Positions 33,339-41,182 of a DNA stretch of 64,000 nucleotides are shown piece after piece (the first letter of the stretch is position 1; every line of letters starts with the position of its first letter). The stretch is taken from positions 58,580 through 122,579 of the forward strand of contig CANLGD010000001.1 of NCBI GenBank assembly GCA_947490145.1, in the 5' to 3' direction. The notes under the pieces were generated by a model, which was given only the letters and a program-made list of their open reading frames with translations, had not been told where the DNA came from and searched no databases. A program made the translations under genes and the position numbers. Origin of the DNA: Flavobacteriia bacterium. GTDB lineage: Bacteria > Bacteroidota > Bacteroidia > Flavobacteriales_D > Crocinitomicaceae.

Positions 33339-33776
33339 TTAAAAAAAGTCCACTAATTTTTTGAATTCGCCCGTTTCATAATTTACTTCAATGATTTCAT
33401 GTTGAATTCCATTTGAAATGGCAATAAATGGAACTTTTAGCTGATTGTTGTAATGAATAATTTGTTGAATAACTTTTTGATCCAATTTTATTTCGGGAGC
33501 TTTGCATTCAATTAAAATCTGAGGTGATTTTTCTAAGTTATAAATTATTAAATCACACCTTCTTTTTAGTTTGTTTGCTGTTATTTCAATTTCTGATGCA
33601 ATTAATGAAAGTGGAATTTTTTTATTTTCTACTAAATAATGTATCAAATGCTGTCGAACCCATTCTTCAGGAGTTAAAACCAATTTTTTTTTCCTTGAAA
33701 TACACCAAACATAAATTTTATCATCTTTTTTATATAATTTTAAATTTGCTTTTGGAAGATTTAAATTCGGAAACAT
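33339..33776 (-). CDS. HsdR N-terminal-type nuclease domain protein (145 aa)
   Basis: Stand-alone type I restriction enzyme R N-terminal domain (HSDR_N_2). The PD-(D/E)xK core is visible as KRRCDLIIY followed by ILIECKAPEIKLDQKV, with a strand FIAISNGIQHEII after it. An N-terminal EEWVRQHLIHYLVENKKIP is typical of this family in Bacteroidota. There are no HsdM or HsdS genes here, so it is not a restriction system. Many flavobacterial genomes carry it near holA; no holA is seen here. The role is unknown, possibly DNA maintenance. Confidence 0.9.
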   Translation of the reverse strand: MFPNLNLPKANLKLYKKDDKIYVWCISRKKKLVLTPEEWVRQHLIHYLVENKKIPLSLIASEIEITANKLKRRCDLIIYNLEKSPQILIECKAPEIKLDQKVIQQIIHYNNQLKVPFIAISNGIQHEIIEVNYETGEFKKLVDFF

Positions 33777-33830
33777 GTAAACAGAAAATATCTGTAAAGA
33801 TAAAAATATTCTCTAATAAATTTTTGTGAT

Positions 33831-34013
33831 TTAATTTGATATATGCAAAAGATGCTTCAAGGCTAAAAACATATTTTCTTCTAAGAAATCGGGCTTATAA
33901 TTTGGATTCAGTAATTCCCCTTTTTCTATTAAAAGTATATCTAAATCATTTTGTTTTTTTCTTCTAAAGTTTGAAAATGTTTTGAATTTGCAGCATATAA
34001 AAATAAATAAGCT
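33831..34013 (-). pseudogene. Possible start-less coding fragment upstream of the HsdR-N gene
   Basis: A 60-codon frame without ATG, GTG or TTG start reads protein-like: FRRKKQNDLDILLIEKGELL then NPNYKPDFLEENMFLALKHL, ending in TAA 55 bp before the next gene. It may be a gene remnant or a gene with a rare start (ATT/ATA). Family not recognised. Confidence 0.25.
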
Positions 34014-34140
34014 TTAAATTTTCAAAAAGTCCAAGTAGTAGTTTGAGTTTTAATAGCTGTAAACCCAATAATGAGGTGCTATTTTAATAATTTTAAAACT
34101 AATTTTTGATTGGAATTTAATTGATTGTTAGATTCTTTAA

Positions 34141-34176
34141 AAAAAATCCCCATCTGCCAGAGGCAGACAGGGAAAT
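34141..34176 (-). terminator. Terminator after the DUF2752 gene
   Basis: CCCTGTCTGCC pairs with GGCAGATGGGG around TCT, then a T-run on the minus strand. It lies 12 bases after the DUF2752 stop. Its CTGCC/GGCAG core recalls the CTGCCTGAGGCGG element at 37330-37342. Confidence 0.85.
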
Positions 34177-34187
34177 ATTTATTATTA

Positions 34188-34469
34188 TTATAAAATTTTA
34201 AGAACTCTTTTTAACTCATTAAACCAAACAAAAACTAAAGTAGGTAAAACAATTATTGAAAGTTTATTAAATTCATAAGCAACTTTAAAATTAAAATGTA
34301 TTAAATGTTGAATTGCTCTTGTAATTCCGCAGCCTAAACACTCCAAGTTAAACAACCATTTAGAAAGACAAAGTGATTGCCCAGAATCAAAAAAATCTTT
34401 TGGGAGTATTAAAAATGTAACTGGAATTAAAAGCAGAAACCAAAAATATATTTTAAAAACTAGTTTCAA
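34188..34469 (-). CDS. DUF2752 membrane protein
   Basis: 93 aa with two to three hydrophobic segments. The hallmark CLGCGITRAIQHL is present at about residues 44-56, between the first and second helices, and a final WFNELKRVL tail follows. The family is small, membrane-bound and of unknown function. It begins exactly where the TM2 gene ends, so the two are coupled. Confidence 0.88.
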   Translation of the reverse strand: MKLVFKIYFWFLLLIPVTFLILPKDFFDSGQSLCLSKWLFNLECLGCGITRAIQHLIHFNFKVAYEFNKLSIIVLPTLVFVWFNELKRVLKIL

Positions 34470-35225
34470 TTAATCCTCGTATTCTCCGTGTTTTGGTCTC
34501 AATGAACCTGTTATGAGCATAATACCATCAATTAGCCAACCAAGTCCACATAAACCAGCAGTTAATAAATATAAAATTCCCATTCCTACATGTCCTAGGT
34601 AAAATCTATGGACACCTATTATTCCTAGAAAAAACCAAAGTAATACAGTAACTATTAAGCTTTTATTTGTTGATTTTTCATTATTTGTATTTACATTTAC
34701 GGTAATATTATTTGAATCTATTTTTGATTCTTCCATTATTGTTGAAGTCCCATTCGAATAATTAATTTTCAAAACTTCATTTTTATTTTTTGAAATTGTT
34801 GGTCCATTTAAATTGGAACAGTCTTTGTATTTTATTTCATTCTGACCAATTTCTAAAACTTTTCCTTTTATTTCTTGACCATTTCTTAAAATGATAACAT
34901 CGCATTCATAAATTTTTGCTGAGGTTAGAGTTGCAGATGTGATTTTAATTCCCTTTTCAATTAAAGGAGCTATTGGGGTTTTTTCTAAAATAATAAATTC
35001 TTCATTTGAAGAAGTAATATTTTCATTTTCCACTTGAAATTTTTCAATTCCTTTTTCAGATGTTTCATTTAAAAATGAATTTGTATTTTGTTGATAATTT
35101 TTTTTATTCCATTCAATATGGTAACCTGATAAATGCAATCTTTTTTCAATTGAACATGATGTTAAAATTGAAGTTACTAAAATGGAAAATAAAAGTAGAC
35201 TTTTCATTGCTTTGAATTTTTTCAT
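34470..35225 (-). CDS. TM2-domain lipoprotein
   Basis: 251 aa. Lipoprotein signal ending ILTSC at residue 24 (Met-1 or Met-7 may start it). A middle region ~60-170 contains DVIILRNGQEIKGKVLEIGQ, the SH3-like motif seen in Bacteroidota TM2 proteins. The C-terminal TM2 domain has WFFLGIIGVHRFYLGHVGMG and GLCGLGWLIDGIMLI. Function unknown. A lipoprotein signal combined with inner-membrane TM2 helices is odd but recurrent in this phylum. Cotranscribed with the DUF2752 gene. Confidence 0.85.
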   Translation of the reverse strand: MKKFKAMKSLLLFSILVTSILTSCSIEKRLHLSGYHIEWNKKNYQQNTNSFLNETSEKGIEKFQVENENITSSNEEFIILEKTPIAPLIEKGIKITSATLTSAKIYECDVIILRNGQEIKGKVLEIGQNEIKYKDCSNLNGPTISKNKNEVLKINYSNGTSTIMEESKIDSNNITVNVNTNNEKSTNKSLIVTVLLWFFLGIIGVHRFYLGHVGMGILYLLTAGLCGLGWLIDGIMLITGSLRPKHGEYED

Positions 35226-35324
35226 AATTGATTATTTTATATTTTTCCACAAATATAAAATAAAAAACCATAATAGTACATAAATGCTCTGAATAAAAAT
35301 TTGAAAGCACTATACTTTCACTTT

Positions 35325-35534
35325 ATGAATGAAGAAGATTTTATTACAAATGTTGGTGAAAAAATAAAACACATAAGGTTACTTCAAAATGTAAAACAAA
35401 TTGACTTAGCATTTAAAGTTGGTATTGAAGATTCATCATTAAGAAGAATCGAAACGGGAAGAACCAATCCCACGCTTAAAACATTAATCAGAATTTCAAA
35501 TGCTTTAGAAATCGATATTAAAGAATTGTTTTAA
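35325..35534 (+). CDS. XRE-family helix-turn-helix regulator (69 aa)
   Basis: MNEEDFITNVGEKIKHIRLL opens a single HTH_3 domain (VKQIDLAFKVGIEDSSLRRI, GRTNPTLKTLIRISNALEID). I start at the ATG at 35325; a TTG at 35301 would add eight unlikely residues. It is divergent from the TM2/DUF2752 pair (100-bp gap), which it may regulate. Confidence 0.92.
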   Translation: MNEEDFITNVGEKIKHIRLLQNVKQIDLAFKVGIEDSSLRRIETGRTNPTLKTLIRISNALEIDIKELF

Positions 35535-35540
35535 AACAAA

Positions 35541-35571
35541 AAATCCCCACGCTTTTCAACGCAGGGATTAA
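35541..35571 (-). terminator. Terminator between HTH gene and pckA
   Basis: AATCCC pairs with GGGATT, with an inner GC pair. On the minus strand it is followed by TTTTTTG, so it mainly serves pckA read-through; the + strand run is weak. Confidence 0.6.
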
Positions 35572-35601
35572 TACTTACTTTTAAATAGAATTTTTACAAA
35601 A

Positions 35602-35690
35602 AATTCGAGGCGAGGTAGAAAAAATAAAATGAGTTAAGTGATTCTTAATAAATTTTATTTTTTTCGCACTTCAACGAAGAAAGTTGAAGT
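35602..35690. repeat. Intergenic hairpin repeat, copy E
   Basis: Read on the minus strand it starts CTTCGTTGAAGTGCG, passes AATAAAATTTATTAAGAATC and ends CGCCTCGAATTT, with AAAATAAAAT/ATTTTATTTT arms. It shares the ends and size of the family and lies just after the pckA stop codon. Confidence 0.65.
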
Positions 35691-35696
35691 AAAAAA

Positions 35697-37310
35697 CTAT
35701 TTAACCATCACTTGTGGTGCAGCAGCCAATATATCAGCCGAAGTCTCAGAAGCATATTGCTCGAAATTCTTAACAAATTGTCCTGCTAAGTTATTTGCTG
35801 TTTCATCGTAAGCTGTTTTGTCAGCCCAAGTTCCGCGTGGATTTAAAATTTCAGTAGGAACATTTTCACATGAAGTTGGGATTTGTAAATCAAAAATCGG
35901 CAAATTTTCAAACGTTACATTGTCTAATTTTCCTTCTAAGGCCGCAGTAATCATCGCTCTTGTGTAAGATAATTTCATACGACTTCCAACACCATAAGAA
36001 CCACCTGACCAACCTGTGTTGATTAACCAAACTTTGATGTTTGTCCCTTCTAATTTATCACCTAATAATTTTCCGTATTTCGCTGGATGTAAAGGTAAAA
36101 ATGCTTTTCCGAAACAAGCTGAGAAAGTTGTTGTTGGTTCTGTAATTCCCATTTCCGTTCCTGCAACTTTTGCTGTGTAACCAGACATAAAGTGGTACAT
36201 TGCCTGCTCTTTTGTTAATTTAGAAATTGGAGGTAATACACCAAAAGCATCAGCAGTTAAGAAAAATATGTTTTTTGGTGAACTTCCGATTGAAGGTTCA
36301 GCAATGTTGTCAATAAAATCAATTGGGTATGAAACACGTGTGTTTTCAGTAATTGAATTGTCAGTGTAGTCTGGAGTTGAAGTTCCATCAACAAAGCCAA
36401 TATTTTCCAAGATGGCACCAAATTTAATTGCATTAAAAATTTGTGGTTCTTTTTCTTCAGATAAATCTATTGTTTTTGCGTAGCATCCACCTTCAAAATT
36501 GAAAACTGAATCGTCGGACCACCCGTGTTCATCATCACCAATTAAGTGGCGATCTGGATCTGAAGATAAGGTAGTTTTTCCAGTTCCTGATAAACCGAAG
36601 AAAATTGCAGTATCGCCGGCTTGTCCAATATTTGCTGAACAGTGCATTGATAAAACATTTTTTTCGTGAGGCAATAAATAATTTAACACGGAGAAGATTC
36701 CTTTTTTGATTTCGCCTGTATAACCAGTTCCACCAATTAAAATCATTTTACGACTAAAATTCAAAATTGCAAAATTGTGTTGACGTGTTCCATCTACTGC
36801 TGGATCTGCTTTAAATCCTGGAGCGCAAACAATATTCCATTCAGGTAAAAAATCTTCAATTTCTTCGTCTGTTGGGCGCAAAAACATGTTATAAGCAAAC
36901 ATATTTGACCAAGAAAATTCCGTAACAACTCTTAAATTTAAACGGAAATCATCGTTTGCACAAGCGTAAGCATCTCTTACATACATATCTTTTTCAGTCA
37001 GATATGCCTTCATACGTTGGTATAGACTTTCAAATTTTTCCGGAGAAAACTTGATGTTTACATCACCCCACCACACTGAATTTTCAGTTTTTTCGTCGCA
37101 AACAACAAAACGATCTTTTGGAGATCTGCCCGTAAATTCACCTGTTTCAATGGCAATAGCTCCAGTATCAGTTAAAACTCCTTGGCCGCTAATAATAGTG
37201 TCTTCAACAAGTTCTGCTGGCGACAAATTCCAAAAAACATTTCCCAAGTTATTTAGACCTAAACTTTCGTTCAAATCGGCATTTTTTCCTCTTTTACCAA
37301 ATTCATTCAT
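35697..37310 (-). CDS. pckA: Phosphoenolpyruvate carboxykinase (ATP)
   Basis: 537 aa. The nucleotide loop reads FFGLSGTGKTTLSSDP near residue 240. Also typical are TGEFTGRSPKDRFVV near the N-terminus, MHCSANIGQAGDTAIF, LIGDDEHGW and WLINTGWSGGSYGVG. It interconverts oxaloacetate and PEP with ATP/CO2 in gluconeogenesis. Note that the carboxylating direction would use CO2. Monocistronic. A -7 box TAATTTTG lies at 37358-37365 (minus strand). Confidence 0.97.
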   Translation of the reverse strand: MNEFGKRGKNADLNESLGLNNLGNVFWNLSPAELVEDTIISGQGVLTDTGAIAIETGEFTGRSPKDRFVVCDEKTENSVWWGDVNIKFSPEKFESLYQRMKAYLTEKDMYVRDAYACANDDFRLNLRVVTEFSWSNMFAYNMFLRPTDEEIEDFLPEWNIVCAPGFKADPAVDGTRQHNFAILNFSRKMILIGGTGYTGEIKKGIFSVLNYLLPHEKNVLSMHCSANIGQAGDTAIFFGLSGTGKTTLSSDPDRHLIGDDEHGWSDDSVFNFEGGCYAKTIDLSEEKEPQIFNAIKFGAILENIGFVDGTSTPDYTDNSITENTRVSYPIDFIDNIAEPSIGSSPKNIFFLTADAFGVLPPISKLTKEQAMYHFMSGYTAKVAGTEMGITEPTTTFSACFGKAFLPLHPAKYGKLLGDKLEGTNIKVWLINTGWSGGSYGVGSRMKLSYTRAMITAALEGKLDNVTFENLPIFDLQIPTSCENVPTEILNPRGTWADKTAYDETANNLAGQFVKNFEQYASETSADILAAAPQVMVK

Positions 37311-37357
37311 AATTTTTTAATTTTTTTATCTGCCTGAGGCGGAATAGATTTGTGGCG

Positions 37358-37365
37358 CAAAATTA
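37358..37365 (-). promoter_or_regulatory. -7 box of pckA
   Basis: TAATTTTG on the minus strand fits TAnnTTTG, about 50 bases before the start codon. Between it and the gene lies the small palindromic element CTGCCTGAGGCGG (37330-37342). Confidence 0.5.
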
Positions 37366-37519
37366 CTAATTTTATATAGAAGTTTTTGAAAAACCAAGTC
37401 CATATTATTAACAATTTAAGAAAGAAATGTTAAATCTTGTTGAAAAATAATTAGATTTGGTATTTTTTTAACTTAGTGTATTTTTGACACTAATTTGTTT
37501 TTTGCCTTCTATTTTTTCT

Positions 37520-37527
37520 TATATTTG
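37520..37527 (+). promoter_or_regulatory. -7 box of the DCC-family gene
   Basis: TATATTTG, 18 bases before the ATG at 37546. Confidence 0.5.
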
Positions 37528-37545
37528 ACAAAATAATTAGTAAAA

Positions 37546-37932
37546 ATGAAAATTATATTTTTTGATGGTGATTGTGGATTTTGTAACAAATCTGTTCAAG
37601 TGGTTTTGAATAATGAAAAAACACATGAAATAAATTTTGCTGCTCTTCAATCTGATTTTGCAATTAACTTTTTCAAAGAACAAAATTTACCAAAAGCTGA
37701 TATGAGTACATTTTATTTTTGGAATGAAGCAAAAATGCTTCAAAAGTCAAGAGGTGCATTAAAGATACTGTCATTTTTAAAATTTCCATGGGCATTATTA
37801 AAAATCGGATATTTAATTCCCAATTATTTAAGAGATAAAATGTATGATTTCATTGCTAAAAGACGAACAAAATTGAGTACAGGATTTTGTGTTTTGCCAA
37901 GTCCTGAGCAAAGAAATCGTTTTTTGAAGTGA
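37546..37932 (+). CDS. DCC family thiol-disulfide oxidoreductase-like protein (DUF393)
   Basis: 128 aa. It opens with IIFFDGDCGFCNKSVQVVLN, the DxxCxxC signature of the DCC family, and continues with FYFWNEAKMLQKSRGALKIL and a hydrophobic IGYLIPNYLRDKMYDF. The fold is thioredoxin-like and the role is unknown. It stands alone before the ftsB-like gene, 75 bp downstream. Confidence 0.93.
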   Translation: MKIIFFDGDCGFCNKSVQVVLNNEKTHEINFAALQSDFAINFFKEQNLPKADMSTFYFWNEAKMLQKSRGALKILSFLKFPWALLKIGYLIPNYLRDKMYDFIAKRRTKLSTGFCVLPSPEQRNRFLK

Positions 37933-38007
37933 GATATTAACAAAGTAAAACTTATAAATTTCTCATCTAAAAAGTAAAGTGAGAGAAACTTAAACTATTT
38001 TTGCTTT

Positions 38008-38340
38008 GTGGAAAACCAAGTTCAAAATTCATCATTTAAAAATAAGATTATTTACTGGAAACACCGATTGAGGTTTTTTAGAAATAAGTATATTTTTACC
38101 ATTACTGTTTTTGCAGTTTTTGCTTTATTTTTAGATGACAACGATATATTTACCTTGTTTTCTCAAAATAGTAAGTTAAATAAAATCCAAACAGATCAAA
38201 AAATTGTTCAACAAAAATTAATAGAAACTCGCTATACTTTAAAGCAATTGTCTTTCGGATCTGAACTTGAAAGATTCGCTCGAGAAGAAAAATTGTTCAA
38301 AAAAGATAATGAGGATATTTTTATTTTGAGTTACGAGTGA
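38008..38340 (+). CDS. Septum formation initiator (FtsB/DivIC-like)
   Basis: 110 aa from the GTG at 38008. One membrane helix (FTITVFAVFALFL, about residues 31-44) is followed by a periplasmic coiled coil (LNKIQTDQKIVQQKLIETRY) and the FARE motif (ELERFAREE) characteristic of FtsB/DivIC. It should join FtsL/FtsQ in the divisome. A -7 box TATTTTTG at 37996-38003 ends only 4 bases before the start, implying a leaderless or nearly leaderless transcript. Confidence 0.88.
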   Translation: MENQVQNSSFKNKIIYWKHRLRFFRNKYIFTITVFAVFALFLDDNDIFTLFSQNSKLNKIQTDQKIVQQKLIETRYTLKQLSFGSELERFAREEKLFKKDNEDIFILSYE

Positions 38341-38425
38341 AATAAAGAGTGAAAAATGCAGAATTAAGAGTAAAACGTGAAGAATTAAAAATTTAAAACT
38401 CAACATTCATAATTTATAACCAATC

Positions 38426-39397
38426 TCAGTATTTATATAATCTACCTCTAAATTTTTTAAATTTTTCTAATTCAAAACAGGGATTTACATCTTTTGAAAT
38501 CGGAAATTCATATCTTTTTTCTGCGTATTTATATTGAGCTCTATTTGAAGATAAAAATTCCAACATTTTTTGTGCGTTTTGGGGATTTCTTGCATATCGG
38601 TGCACTCCTCCGCCAGAAATAGCCATAAAGCAACCTTTTTTGCGTTGATTTGGAAAAATTGCTTGAACTTTTTGTGTATTTTTTTCATTTGTAGTGTCAT
38701 ATTTAAAATGACTTTCGGCAAGGCTCGATAATTTCACAATACTAAATATTGTTTCCCCATTTTTAACGCGCTCAATTTGTTTGAAATCATCACCGGATCT
38801 CGGTAAAAAGCTTTGTTTTTCTAATTTTGTCAAAAATGTATCTGCTTTGATCTTCAATAAAAAACGAATATTATTCTCAAAATATTTCATTGTTTGATTA
38901 TTTTTTTCTTGCAGAGAAATTTTATTTTTCCATTCAGGTTTTATTAATTCATGGTAATTTTTTATTCTGTCTTTTGAAAGAACATTTTTGTGGCAAATAA
39001 CAACCAAAGGAGTTTTTGAAAGTCCAAACCAATGATTTTGTGTGGAATGATAAATAGGATCAATATTTTTTTCTAAAACTGTTGATTTTATGGGAAGAAA
39101 TAACTTTTTACGGCTTGCTTTTTTTAATAAATTGTAATTACTTAGAAGGATTAAATCAGCTTCTGAATTGAATTTTTCAGTCTTAATTGTATATAAAATT
39201 GAATCACTTGGAATGTATCGAAATCGAACTTTTATCTTTTCTTCTTTCTCAAATTTCCTGAAAATTAGTGAATCGTTATCCGTTTTTGAATCAGAATATA
39301 TAGTAATGTAATTGTATTTTATTTCCTCAGCATCTTTTACTGAACAAGAGGAAAATAAAACAATTAATATGGTTAATGTAAAAAAGTGAATCTTCAT
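38426..39397 (-). CDS. Orphan extracellular solute-binding lipoprotein, FbpA-like
   Basis: 323 aa. Lipoprotein signal with lipobox FSSC (residue 18). The body resembles iron(III)-binding FbpA/IdiA proteins (ITIYSDSKTD, WFGLSKTPLVVICHKN, HELIKPEWKNKISL, FMAISGGGVHRYARNPQNAQ). No FbpB/C permease or ATPase is nearby. In a Gram-negative cell a lipid anchor would tether it to a membrane, unlike classical periplasmic FbpA. Metal ligands (paired tyrosines) are not obvious, so the ligand is uncertain. Confidence 0.85.
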   Translation of the reverse strand: MKIHFFTLTILIVLFSSCSVKDAEEIKYNYITIYSDSKTDNDSLIFRKFEKEEKIKVRFRYIPSDSILYTIKTEKFNSEADLILLSNYNLLKKASRKKLFLPIKSTVLEKNIDPIYHSTQNHWFGLSKTPLVVICHKNVLSKDRIKNYHELIKPEWKNKISLQEKNNQTMKYFENNIRFLLKIKADTFLTKLEKQSFLPRSGDDFKQIERVKNGETIFSIVKLSSLAESHFKYDTTNEKNTQKVQAIFPNQRKKGCFMAISGGGVHRYARNPQNAQKMLEFLSSNRAQYKYAEKRYEFPISKDVNPCFELEKFKKFRGRLYKY

Positions 39398-39509
39398 TTT
39401 ACAAAGCTAAATAAAATAATAGAATATTTGTTTTTAATGTTTTTCAAAAAGCTAAGATAAATCATATAAATGTTTGATTTCACTTCTAATTTTTTTTAGA
39501 AGTTCGATT

Positions 39510-39517
39510 TAACTTTG
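39510..39517 (+). promoter_or_regulatory. -7 box of the coiled-coil gene
   Basis: TAACTTTG, 16 bases before the ATG at 39534. Confidence 0.5.
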
Positions 39518-39533
39518 TAGAAAATAATTAATC

Positions 39534-39914
39534 ATGGAAAAAGCAAAAGTATTTGATCAACATGCTGAAAACACAGAATTTTCTGCAAAATTAGATTTTT
39601 ATAAAGACGAAATTAAAATTTTCAAGAATCGTTTGGAGGAAATTGTTTCAAAAAATAATCAGACGGAATGTTTATCTGAATTAGAAAAATTTCAAAATCA
39701 ATTGATAATTCAACGTAATATCATTGATGAATTAAAACATAAAGTTAATGTCGATGAGGATAGGTTACTTGATGAAATAAAGAAAAATGAAGTTGCAATA
39801 GACCATAGAAGTATTGAAAATCACTCTATTGAAAGTGAGGAAATGCTTAGTTTTGAGAAAAACTTTCATGAATTAAGACACGATATAAATTTATTTTTTA
39901 CAAAATGGATGTAA
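39534..39914 (+). CDS. Coiled-coil protein of unknown function (126 aa)
   Basis: Almost entirely helical: residues ~15-75 predict a coiled coil (KIFKNRLEEIVSKNNQTECL, EKFQNQLIIQRNIIDELKHK), and a second helix lies at the C-terminus (SFEKNFHELRHDINLFFTKW). The opening VFDQHAENTEFSAKLDFYKD is reminiscent of small stress-linked proteins in this phylum, but I cannot name it. Good -7 box and a strong terminator, so monocistronic. Confidence 0.8.
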   Translation: MEKAKVFDQHAENTEFSAKLDFYKDEIKIFKNRLEEIVSKNNQTECLSELEKFQNQLIIQRNIIDELKHKVNVDEDRLLDEIKKNEVAIDHRSIENHSIESEEMLSFEKNFHELRHDINLFFTKWM

Positions 39915-40001
39915 ATTTTTATGGCTAATTTACTACTATTTTTATACCAAAATTAGATTCTTTTAGTAAGTTAATTAAGTTACACGGCTAAGTTATTAGT
40001 T

Positions 40002-40038
40002 AACCCGACTCATTTTTATTTGTCGGGTTTATATTTTT
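40002..40038 (+). terminator. Terminator after the coiled-coil gene
   Basis: AACCCGAC pairs with GTCGGGTT across a 12-base loop and is followed by TATATTTTT. Confidence 0.85.
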
Positions 40039-40085
40039 GCTGCTTTTTACATTTAGTTTTGCTGTTTTTTTTAAGTTAGGTTTAT

Positions 40086-40093
40086 TACCTTTG
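40086..40093 (+). promoter_or_regulatory. -7 box of the HEAT-repeat gene
   Basis: TACCTTTG, 38 bases before the GTG start at 40132. Confidence 0.5.
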
Positions 40094-40131
40094 CGCAAAA
40101 TAATTTAATTTCAAAAAAAAGTATTTAAAAA

Positions 40132-40707
40132 GTGGCTGTAACAACTAAAACACAAGAAAAAAAAATCAATCAATTATTGTCGGATTTAAATTCAGCAAAT
40201 CCTGGAAAAGTGACAGTTGTGCTAGATTCACTTCAAGTATACGGTGATTCAAGTATTATTTTTCCACTTTTTGATTTTTTAAAAACAAATGATGATGAAA
40301 AATCAAAAGCTGAGGTACTTGAATTTTTATGCAATTTGAAAGATACAAATTCCATGACAAAAGTGATGGAATGTTTAAAAGATGAAAATTTTTCAACTGT
40401 AAGAATTGAAATTTTAACCGCAATATGGAATTGTCCTATCAATTTTAGTGAATTTTTGCATGAATTTGTTAAAATTGCAGTCGAAAATGACTATTTACAT
40501 TGCTTAGAATGTTTAACAATTATTGAAAATTTAGACGGACCTTTCGATGAAAAATCAGTTTTTGAATCACAATTATTTTTAAAAGATTACCACGAAAATA
40601 AATATCCTAAGACAAACGAAAAAGATTTGTTAATTAGTGAAATTGCGCTTTTAATTCGTGATTTTGATTTGGATACGGACGATTCGATAGGTGCTGAATA
40701 CGAATAA
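40132..40707 (+). CDS. HEAT-repeat-like protein (191 aa)
   Basis: Starts with GTG at 40132 (MAVTTKTQEKKINQLLSDLN). Helical repeats such as LDSLQVYGDSSIIFPLFDFL, KAEVLEFLCNLKDTNSMTKV and RIEILTAIWNCPINFSEFLH are HEAT-like pairs. No signal peptide or catalytic motif. Acidic C-terminus (LDTDDSIGAEYE). It is conserved in appearance but of unknown role, probably protein binding. Confidence 0.8.
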   Translation: MAVTTKTQEKKINQLLSDLNSANPGKVTVVLDSLQVYGDSSIIFPLFDFLKTNDDEKSKAEVLEFLCNLKDTNSMTKVMECLKDENFSTVRIEILTAIWNCPINFSEFLHEFVKIAVENDYLHCLECLTIIENLDGPFDEKSVFESQLFLKDYHENKYPKTNEKDLLISEIALLIRDFDLDTDDSIGAEYE

Positions 40708-40726
40708 CTAATCTTTAAAAATCGTT

Positions 40727-40806
40727 TTTGTCGTTATTTTTAGTGATAAATTTCGCATTAGCAACTAGCTAATTCTAAATTTGTCACTTTTAAAAATGCC
40801 TAAAAA
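40727..40806 (+). repeat. Intergenic hairpin repeat, copy C
   Basis: Begins TTGTCGTTATTTTTAGTGAT, centre GCATTAGCAACTAGCTAATTC, ends TCACTTTTAAAAATGCCTAA. The arms GTGATAAATTT and AAATTTGTCAC pair. Same orientation as copy B. Confidence 0.75.
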
Positions 40807-40851
40807 ACTTTGTTTTAAAGAATTATTTATTACTTTAAAAACATTTTTATT

Positions 40852-40859
40852 TAACTTTG
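40852..40859 (+). promoter_or_regulatory. -7 box of the small membrane gene and lpxB
   Basis: TAACTTTG, 14 bases before the ATG at 40874. Confidence 0.5.
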
Positions 40860-40873
40860 AAAAAACTTGAAAC

Positions 40874-41182
40874 ATGAATTTTAGAAACTGGACTAAACAA
40901 CACACACTGGGTTTATTGCTTGGAATCGCGACAACAATTGTTTTTATACCGATTATTATGTTTGTTTTAGGAAGTATTGATAATATTTCATTTTCTCGAA
41001 TGTGGTTTAAATTTAGTTTAATACACGCGGAAAAAACACGCATTGTTTCTTTGGCAAGTATTGCAAATTTAATTTGGTTTCATTCTTTTCTAAAAAAAGA
41101 AAATTTTTCTTACGGTCAAGGTGTTATTTTTGCTACAATTTTAAATTTACTTTTCATTCTTTATTATAAATTTATTGCTTAA
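40874..41182 (+). CDS. Small membrane protein cotranscribed with lpxB (102 aa)
   Basis: Three hydrophobic segments: [37 protein letters not shown] and [16 protein letters not shown]. No family recognised. Its stop overlaps the lpxB start (TAATG), which points to coupling with lipid A synthesis. Confidence 0.8.
   Translation: MNFRNWTKQHTLGLLLGIATTIVFIPIIMFVLGSIDNISFSRMWFKFSLIHAEKTRIVSLASIANLIWFHSFLKKENFSYGQGVIFATILNLLFILYYKFIA

Noticed and set aside
33339..33776. Type I restriction-modification system at the HsdR-N genes
   Set aside because: Neither HsdR-N gene has helicase, methylase or specificity partners; only isolated nuclease domains are present.
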